Source: Maratus speciosus
Lineage: Eukaryota; Arthropoda; Arachnida; Araneae; Salticidae
DNA: 64,000 nucleotides
Direction of reading: 5' to 3'
NCBI GenBank assembly: GCA_963932465.1
Contig: OZ010792.1
Coordinates: 111,098,935 to 111,162,934, forward strand
The notes beneath the pieces were generated by a model. It did not search any database. It saw only the letters and a program-made list of their open reading frames with translations, and had not been told where the DNA came from. Position 1 is the stretch's first letter. Each line of letters begins with the position of its first letter. Made by a program: the position numbers and the translations under genes. This document shows, piece after piece, positions 57,126 through 64,000 of the stretch.

Positions 57126-57811
57126 AGGTGCGTTCGTACTATAACTAGTTTTATAAATATTTTTTGCACTGCATATTGTACTGAATGTATATTTTAGTGC
57201 ACTTCATATGTGCATATCAATTTCATTCTGTTCGAAAGGCTGTAACATCATTAAAATGCACTTGAAATATTTTTTCCCATTGGCTTTTCTTTCTTTCTAA
57301 CCGATGACCAGGTCCCTACCTGCCGGGAAGCCCCAGCTGAACGGGTTTGATTCCTGGTATCGGGGCGGGTGACCGCCTAATCGCCGCGCAGCGGCAATAA
57401 ACCTAACGAGCGCCTTGAACGTATCGAAAGTGTCTTTTGTTTAGTTGTGAACGGTGTTATGTTGGTTGCTTAACATTTATATCCTGTTGTTGGAATCTGC
57501 ACATTGCTACTCATGTTGATCTCGTAATTTGGAACCTTGGTCAGGTAACGAGACCTTCACCTGGCAAGGCACCTCCAGAGGTATTTTCCCATTGGCTGTA
57601 ATGTAACGGAAAAATTTGACTGTCCCTGTAATTAAACTATACATCCGATTTTCATAAAATTTGAAAGGACTCGACAAATTTATGCAACAATTATATATTT
57701 AAAATTTCAAGCGATTCGGTTAGGTAGTTTTTGCGCTGTTATATGAGGGCGGGCAGACGGACTGAACGACGACTATAGGTGCTACGTATTTATATAATTA
57801 CGAACGCACCT
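57126..57811. mobile_element. Nested element with AGGTGCGTTCGTA ends
   Basis: A perfect 13-base inverted terminus AGGTGCGTTCGTA at 57126 and, reversed, at 57811, flanked by AATG on both sides (57122-57125, 57812-57815). It interrupts the minisatellite. The interior includes a GGGCGGGCAGACGGACTGAAC block near 57750 and a SINE. Superfamily unknown; no coding sequence. Confidence 0.75.
57286..57583 (+). mobile_element. SINE-like retroposon with 14-bp duplication
   Basis: The 14-base direct repeat TTTTCCCATTGGCT (57272-57285 and 57584-57597) brackets a GC-rich 298-base insert. Within it GGTTTGATTCC matches the pol III B box (GGTTYRANYCC); a clear A box was not found. Long target duplications plus a pol III box fit a SINE mobilised by a LINE. 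It ends AGGCACCTCCAGAGG rather than in poly-A. Confidence 0.7.
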
Positions 57812-58142
57812 AATGAGTACATAACAGTTCATATTTGAATGCATAACATGAGATGAAAAAATGAGTACATAACAGTACATATTTGAATGCATACATGAGA
57901 TGAAAAAATGAGTACATAACAGTTCATATTTGAATGCATACATGAGATGAAAAAATGAGTACATAACGGTTCATATTTGAACTCATCCACGGAATCAAAA
58001 ATGAGTACATAACAGTACATATTTGAATGCATACATGAGATGAAAAAATGAGTACATAACAGTTCATATTTGAATGCATAACATGAGATGAAAAAATGAG
58101 TACATAACGGTTCATATTTGAACTCATCCACGGAATCAAAAA
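57812..58142. repeat. 47-bp minisatellite, about 7 units
   Basis: Two unit types alternate: ATGAGTACATAACAGTTCATATTTGAATGCATACATGAGATG-type and a variant ending GAACTCATCCACGGAATC. Unit lengths are 46-48 bases; the pattern (three or four of the first, then one variant) itself repeats. Minus-strand frames here (57782-58262) are repeat translations. Confidence 0.88.
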
Positions 58143-58275
58143 TGAGTGCAAGTGTTTCACAATTTTGAGTACATTTGGATGGGTGCTATTTTGACTATGT
58201 GACGTATTTAAAATTGAGTACTTTTTACTCAATTTTGAGAACACATTTTTTTCAGTGCACATCGTAAATGAACAT

Positions 58276-58960
58276 TAAGGGCTGTTCTCAAATCCAAACT
58301 GGCTACTTTATGACACCTTTTTAACCCTTTCAGGCGCGAGGTACTTCTATGCGTAAAATTCTGAAATCATTGACTGACACCAGAATTTAAAAACAAATTT
58401 ATTTGAAAATAAGTAAAAGCTTTTTTCGCGTACTTGATAAATGGAAAAATTTCACTCCAAAAATCTGGTGCCAATGTTGCATTGAGGAATTAAACTTAGG
58501 GGGTCCAAAAATGAACCGCCGCCCTTCAAGAGATTAATGCATTTTTGTTCGGAAACATATCAAATTAGAATGTTGCTCTTATAAGAAACTGTGTAATCGA
58601 ACTGTGTTTTTCTGTTTTTCAGTAAAGATAGATTTTTCAGAAAATGCTGCTGTCAAAACTGGTGTTTTCGCCCGAACTTTCGGACGCGACTGCTTAAGAA
58701 AGAGGAAAAAACTCTGCCCTAGGACAGCAATCTCATATAACTCAAGATGTAATTTAGTTATCGGAAAATGAAAAAAAAAAAAAAAACTGTTCGATAACAA
58801 ATTACTTCAGTAATCATGCCTGGAAATATCATATTTTTTCTTTAAAATGAGCCAGAAAGTTTCGTAATGTTAAGCAGAGATTTTTTATTTTTTATTTTAT
58901 TATTATTTTTTATTTATTTATTTATTTATTTTTTTTTTTTTTGTGAACCTCTTTGAAATT
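58276..58960. mobile_element. TTAA MITE family I, interrupted copy
   Basis: TTAAGGGCTGTTCTCAAATC at the left, AAACTGTGTAATCGAACTGT and CAGTAATCATGCCTGGAAAT inside, and TTTTTTGTGAACCTC at the right. A piggyBac-like MITE is inserted at 58321-58537. Confidence 0.7.
58321..58537 (-). mobile_element. piggyBac-like MITE (family C), reverse
   Basis: TTAACCCTTTCAGGCGCG to CGCCCTTCAAGAGATTAA, TTAA intact on both sides; reverse complement of the family at 7872. Confidence 0.78.
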
Positions 58961-59732
58961 TTCATAACCCAAAATATGACTTTTTTATCAAGAAATTTTA
59001 ATTTGAAATTAATTTCTTATACTTTCTTATATTCTGAATACTTTTTTAAAATCTATTTACAACTCATTTAATTTCATAATTTAATGAATAATTAGAATTT
59101 TCCCTCGATTATACCATAAGTACTTTGACATTTAATTTTACACGCAAGCTTAACGATTATGTAAAGCAGAATTTAATTTTCATTGTTTTATAACAATGCG
59201 AAATTTATTTTCGTAAAGTCATTGTTTAAAGTAAATGAACGGGTATTAGCATAGCATTTATGTAAAATGAATAATGAATATTGAAATAGACCTAGATTAA
59301 ATAAAATAATTGGATTTGTTTAATCCTACACAAAACGAAAAAAAAAAAAAAGAAAAAAAAAAGATATCTCTTGATGCCAAATGCTGTTTTAATTAAAAAG
59401 ATGTACAGAAGTCAAACACCAAGCGGTATTTCTTCATTATTATTATCATTACTCTGAAGTATTTCAATTAGTTTTTTCCTTAATATCTAATGAAAATGTT
59501 TGTGGTTGGATGGAAATTGAAGAAGAATAGTCTGATTATTTTTTAATCAAAGTTTAAGTCTTTTAAAGAAACGTACAATAAATTATTTTTAACTTAAGAC
59601 AATAAGAATTTTTAGGAATACATGGGAATTTTTCACAAATGCATATAAGAAAAAAGAGACAAAGAAAAAATTCTTTGAAATTTAATTTGTTGAGACAGTT
59701 GAGATGACAAAGAATTTTCGAGTTGAAAATAC
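58961..59732. other. Unassigned AT-rich stretch
   Basis: No ends, tandem structure or domain seen; poly-A at 59336-59363. Short minus-strand frames at 59563-59815 are not supported. Confidence 0.4.
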
Positions 59733-60420
59733 TTAAGGTGGTTCTCAAAAAGAAATTTTTTCCAGCTCAACAACGCGAAACTTTGTGACACATTTTCTGA
59801 CTCATTTTTAAACATAAAAGCATGATATTTGCAGTCGTGATTCTTAAAGTGATTTGTAATCGAACAGCTTTTATCCTTTTCTGATAAATGGAATATACCT
59901 TAAGTTCTAAGTGATTACCTTATTTTCCGTTTTTTACTTGAATTTACAGTGTATGTAAAATGTATTTAGGTATATTAGATGGACATAAGTATGCAAGACT
60001 GCTGTATGTACAGCAAGGAAATTGTGTATTTAATTATAGCGATAATACGTTAAGTATGGAGTATTTAGGATTAGGTTAATTTTAAAACGTAAAAAGGCTG
60101 TTGTCAAATCCAAATTGGCTACTTTTCGACACATTTTTTGTTTCATTTTTGTTCGCAAACGCATGAAATTAGCAGATGTTCTCATTCAGAAACTATGTAA
60201 CCGAACTGTATTTCCCATTTTTCGGTAAAAACAAAACATCTTTCAGAAAATGTGGTTAAAGCTGGCATTTTGAACCGAAACGGCTCACAGAGGTTAGAAA
60301 TTACCGAAAATGACAAAAACGTTCGGAAAACTTCAATGGAAGGATTTAAAAATAACCCATTTCTTATAGTTTTTGAGCATTTTGAATCGATATAGACTAT
60401 TGCCCAGTTCGTTAAATCAA
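59733..60420. repeat. Family I fragments
   Basis: TTAAGGTGGTTCTCAAAAAG (59733), TGATTTGTAATCGAACAGCT, and a second head AAAAGGCTGTTGTCAAATCC (60094) with AGAAACTATGTAACCGAACT mark two incomplete family I copies. Confidence 0.5.
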
Positions 60421-61617
60421 GCTAAAGTTTATATTTCAGCTTATGGAAGAACGGATTCTCTTACAATGATTAGTTTTCACGACGCAATGTTTTCCCTGTG
60501 TCAAGAATGCATTCTCATCTCTTTGAACTACGAAAAAATTAATTGCTAAAATAACAAAATTTGGAATGAATATCATAGCAAAACCGCTACCTTCATAATA
60601 CATAATTAATTACAGAGTGTTTCATTCAGGACTTTTAAAGCTCCAAAATTTTCGAAATTATAATTTTTTTAATTGTCAAATTCCTATCTTTTCTGAACAA
60701 TTTGATATAATTGTTTTCTTGAAATTTCTATTAGAACAGGGGTTAGGGCTTTTAGAATTATACCCTCTTAAATGCTAAAGCGGCGTTTCCGAAACTTTGA
60801 AGTCATTTTTCTCCAAATGACGTTTTGGAGCATATCGCGCAGGATATCTCAAAAGCTTGTGAATATTTTTTCATGAAATTTTCAAAATATACGTATATTT
60901 CATGTTAGTCTGTATAAATTTAACCTAAAATTTCATTTTTATTGTTTAAAAAAATATTTTTTAGTTGATTATACTGTTGAAATTTTCAAAATTTTGTATT
61001 AGCTAAATACAACTTTGTATTAAAAATGTAAAAATGCTTTAATACAAATTTATTTAGGTTCAGGGTAATTATACAGTCTAAAGTATAATTAGGCATGAAA
61101 AATTTCATTCTAGTTGCAAAATTTACTTTGTACTCCTACGCGTAAGCTGTTATACTAATTTACTACTCGACAAATGTCTGACAGTTTGGAGAGCCCTCTA
61201 AATACAAATTCTGCATCTCGCAATTTTTTAAATACTTGAAATGAAAGAACGTATTTATATCTTTCACCTCAATAAAAATTGTATTTTTAAATCATATACA
61301 TTTTAAGATATTAAATGTTGAAAATGGTCTCTTTTTTTTTCATTTTTCAAATTTTAAGAGTCCTGAGACCTCTTAAAAAGAACCCCTAATTATCTCTCCC
61401 TCTCATATAAATGCAGCTCGAGAGCACCGTTAAATTTCTAGCACGGATTATATCAAGTGATCATTAATCTTACTTCAAAATCCTTGAAGTGAGGCTATAA
61501 AATTATAAACTGTAGTGAAAATTCTTGATCTTGACGTTATAGAGACATTATTGACCTCGTAAACTTGCGTCTACCTGATAAGTTCCTCAGAACATTTCAG
61601 ATGCCGTATCTATAAAT
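60421..61617. other. Unassigned stretch
   Basis: No recognised repeat or gene. It contains CTCTCCCTCTCATATAAATGCAGC-like sequence (61397), weakly promoter-like, with no reading frame after it. Confidence 0.4.
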
Positions 61618-61625
61618 ATAAAAGC

Positions 61626-62342
61626 CTGGGCCGAAATTAAGGGCGGGGGGGGGGGAGCAGAGGGGGCATGTGCCCCGAGCGCCAGAAAAGGGGTGCCAAA
61701 GGAAGGATTATACCTTTGGAATGGATCATTTTCTTCTAATGGACTGATGTCTTCCATTATTATGAAACAGCCATTATAAATGAAGAGTTAGGTGAAGATG
61801 AAAGAGCAGTCGTAAAAAATTAGAACTCTGATTTTCTGGTCAGAATGTGAAAAAAATATCCATGATTTTTTCTTTTTTTTTTTTTTTCAAAAAAAAATTA
61901 TGGGCATTTTTTTCCATTTTGACCAGAAAATTAGAATTCTAACTTTTGACGACTGCTCTTTCATCTTCACCTAACATTTCATTTATAATGGCATAATAAT
62001 GGAAGCCATTAGTCCATCAGAAGAAAATAATTCGGCTAAAGCGGAAACTCGGTTAAGCGGGACTCGGATAATCGGGACACTACTGTATATTTCATTTTTA
62101 AAAAGATCTTTAGAATACTTTTGTTGGTGCTCAGATGGGGATCATGACCCCCGTGACCTCCAACTTGGATCCGCCATTGTAGATTACGTAGTCAAGTATT
62201 ACATATGTTAAATTTAAAAATAAGTCGGCTATTAGAAAATTAGTAAAATTCTTTTTGTAAATATAGTTTTCGGAAGAGGCAGGGAGGGGGGCGCCAAAAT
62301 CCATGTTTGTCGCAGGTGCAAAAAAAGCTAGTTTCGGCCCTG
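61626..62342 (-). mobile_element. Composite hAT element L, second copy, reversed
   Basis: CTGGGCCGAAATTAAGGG to GCTAGTTTCGGCCCTG, flanked by ATAAAAGC / ATAGAAGC (7 of 8). The internal order hairpin (61715-62025), Tigger-type end (CGGATAATCGGGACACTACTG, 62066-62086) and K segment (TGACCTCCAACTTGGATCCG) is the reverse of 38191-38880. Non-coding. Confidence 0.82.
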
Positions 62343-62350
62343 ATAGAAGC

Positions 62351-62646
62351 CGAGAGACCACCACAGGGATTTGAAAATTCAGAGTTCAGAGAGAAGTATC
62401 TCTCTGAGATCCTGCATTCTCAGTGTCTCATCCAGCGAACTTTCTGGCATACTTGGGATGGAGAAAACTTCTCCAAAGGATTGAAATCTCAAAATGAGGT
62501 TTGTTGAGGAGATAGACTGTCGTACAATGTGGAATCCTATCGGAACGTTCCCGTGTAAGCAGAACCTGCACTTACGGACTTTGCATCAATTTTTAATTGC
62601 TCCATGTTGGGTGAATGTACTATCCGTATTTGTGATGTACGTTTAA
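62351..62646 (+). other. Unassigned, higher-complexity segment
   Basis: More GC-balanced than its surroundings. A 50-codon frame (ATG 62494 to stop 62646: MRFVEEIDCRTMWNPIG...) has mixed composition but no domain I recognise. It does not recur in the window. Could be a scrap of an unidentified element. Confidence 0.25.
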
Positions 62647-62796
62647 ATTAATGATTTTTTCTTAACATTGTCATCCTGATTTCATAATGCGTTCCTATAT
62701 GATGATGACGGATGGTACCTAATAATTAATCACTAAAGAAAATAAATCATAATACTGAAACAACAAAGTTTAAATTTATACGTATACAGACACGTA

Positions 62797-63180
62797 CAGT
62801 CAAAAAAGTAAACACCCCTACTAACTCTACAACTAAATATAATAGAAGAAACTTACTGGTACCAAATGATTGGAAATAAAGTCTACTTTTAAAAGATGTA
62901 CATAACACTTGCTTAGGGGGCCATCTACATATCAAAACGAGACCTAAATTTGTTTTTTTTTCAATGGTAACCCCCAATTCTGACACTATATATTAAATCT
63001 TCTGTCAAATTATGCCTGAAAACGAAATTTCAAATTATTTGGATTATAAGTCTTTGAATTATAAGCATTAAAAATTTAATCTTCTAATGTTAAATTACAT
63101 TTTCATATTTTCATTAATATCTCTTGAAATTATAATCCTTATGTGATAATTTTTTGTGTGGTTATAATACTAAAAAACCA
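62797..63180 (+). mobile_element. Element G, partial second copy
   Basis: ACAGTCAAAAAAGTAAACACCCC, then ACTTACTGGTACCAAATGAT, GGCCATCTACATATCAAAAC and TTAATATCTCTTGAAATTAT, collinear with 28770-29160. No right arm is seen. Confidence 0.7.
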
Positions 63181-63619
63181 GGCAAGTTTTTTGCCTGGCA
63201 CAAACTGTGCACGTTGGATCAATGTAAGATACACTTTTCTGAACTTTTAAAAATGCCATTACAATATGGGTAATTAAAATTATGCTAAAATTCCTTGAAA
63301 AAAATGAAAAAACATTGTTTTGGCATCATTATAATTTGAAATCATTATAATTGACTTAAATTTAAAAATATATATATTTATTTTGGCATCGTTTCATCTC
63401 CCTACAAATATTGATTTTCTTTATAAGTGTTTCATTTTATACTAAACACCAGATAGTATCACATGCTCGACTTTCCACGTATGTAGATGAATTGGCATTC
63501 TTCTACATACAATTTGCTACGCATAAATCCTCGAAATGTTTTAATTTACATGTTTAAACTTCAAAATTATAAACAGTTTGATTTTTCTTGATACCTTAAA
63601 AATTGAGAGTTTTGCCAGT

Positions 63620-63850
63620 CCCAGTCTACCGTGCAACGCTAAAGAGGGGGAAAACATCCGGTATAAAACAATAACAGCTTATAGCTCTAGATGTAATTCA
63701 TTTTTGAAAAATGAAACATCCGTTCGATGACAAATCACTTCAATAATCATGTTTAAAATGTTTTGCTTTTACGTTGAAATATGAATCGGAAAATGTGTCA
63801 GAAAGTTTCGCGTTATTCAGAGGGGAATTTTTTTTTTCTTTTTCTTTCTT

Positions 63851-63887
<37 letters not shown>

Positions 63888-63900
63888 AGAACCTGCTTAA
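63620..63900. mobile_element. TTAA MITE family I, right half
   Basis: CTCTAGATGTAATTCATTTT, CAAATCACTTCAATAATCATG, GTGTCAGAAAGTTTCGCG, a poly-T run and TTTTGAGAACCTGCTTAA match the right half of family I. The left half is missing. Confidence 0.55.
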
Positions 63901-64000
63901 ATAAAATATGCTAATGAAGAAACCTTTTACTTTTTTATGTTCTTACAGAATGTATATACAAAACTTCTTAATTCGTTACAACTAATTCATTCTTACAATT
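63901..64000. other. Window edge, nothing recognised
   Basis: AT-rich sequence without visible features. Confidence 0.4.

Larger units (their letters stand above)
56561..58257. mobile_element. CACTG-ended element with minisatellite core
   Basis: CACTGAAAAAAAATGGAGAA at the left and TTTTGAGAACACATTTTTTTCAGTG at the right are imperfect inverted ends. The interior is dominated by ATGAGTACATAACAGTTCAT units (near 56905-57010 and 57812-58142) and TTTGAGTA motifs. A nested element (57126-57811) splits it. Superfamily not assigned; CACTG starts occur in Chapaev and CACTA-type elements. No transposase. Confidence 0.65.

Noticed and set aside
57812..58142. Regular direct repeats resembling a CRISPR array
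   Set aside because: Units abut without unique spacers, and the genome is eukaryotic.
57782..58262. Several 60-112-codon minus-strand ORFs with repeated peptides
   Set aside because: Translation of the 47-bp minisatellite in alternate frames.

Overview
This is AT-rich eukaryotic DNA, by eye roughly two-thirds A+T, with long poly-A/T and (TA)n tracts. Its repeat types are a LINE with RNase H, Tc1/mariner and pogo/Tigger elements, hAT and piggyBac-like MITEs, Helitrons, tRNA-type SINEs and a THAP-domain P-type element. They suggest an arthropod, most likely an arachnid such as a spider; this is inference. I found no convincing host gene, rRNA, functional tRNA or CRISPR array. The window is an intergenic graveyard of nested mobile elements, and every protein I recognise belongs to a transposon and is broken.

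Layout. 1-1055: 147-bp satellite array. 1-10.7 kb: interspersed family B (about 480-bp unit), with Tigger and palindromic MITEs, two Helitrons and a Tc1 element. 11.0-14.3 kb: family E, split by a textbook Helitron. 15.1-19.8 kb: mutually nested MITE families (F and M) and a 5'-truncated LINE with only two visible coding lesions. 19.9-22.3 kb: a pogo-like remnant and a 1.4-kb foldback element with near-identical arms and an hAT MITE in its loop. 22.3-37.9 kb: mostly family E, interrupted by two giant palindromes (1.30 and 1.56 kb), and element G, which carries a Helitron-like repeat with a 145-bp minisatellite. 38.2-40.3 kb: composite hAT/Tigger/hairpin elements. 40.8-41.2 kb: two SINE copies. 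41.3-55.0 kb: two tandem paralogues of one repeat (family A), each opened by a different set of insertions. 54.6-56.5 kb: a reverse-strand Tc1 element. 56.6-58.3 kb: a CACTG-ended element with a minisatellite and a nested SINE. 58.3-64 kb: TTAA-flanked MITE fragments, a second composite hAT and a second G copy.

The most notable object is the nest at 47150-53124. A reverse Helitron sits in a family A repeat. A forward Helitron sits inside it. A 3064-bp element with 8-bp target duplications, inverted termini and a spliced THAP-domain first exon (a probable P-superfamily transposon) sits inside that, and it contains a palindrome of its own. Each of the three outer levels has an intact empty-site paralogue in this window, so the order of insertion can be read directly.
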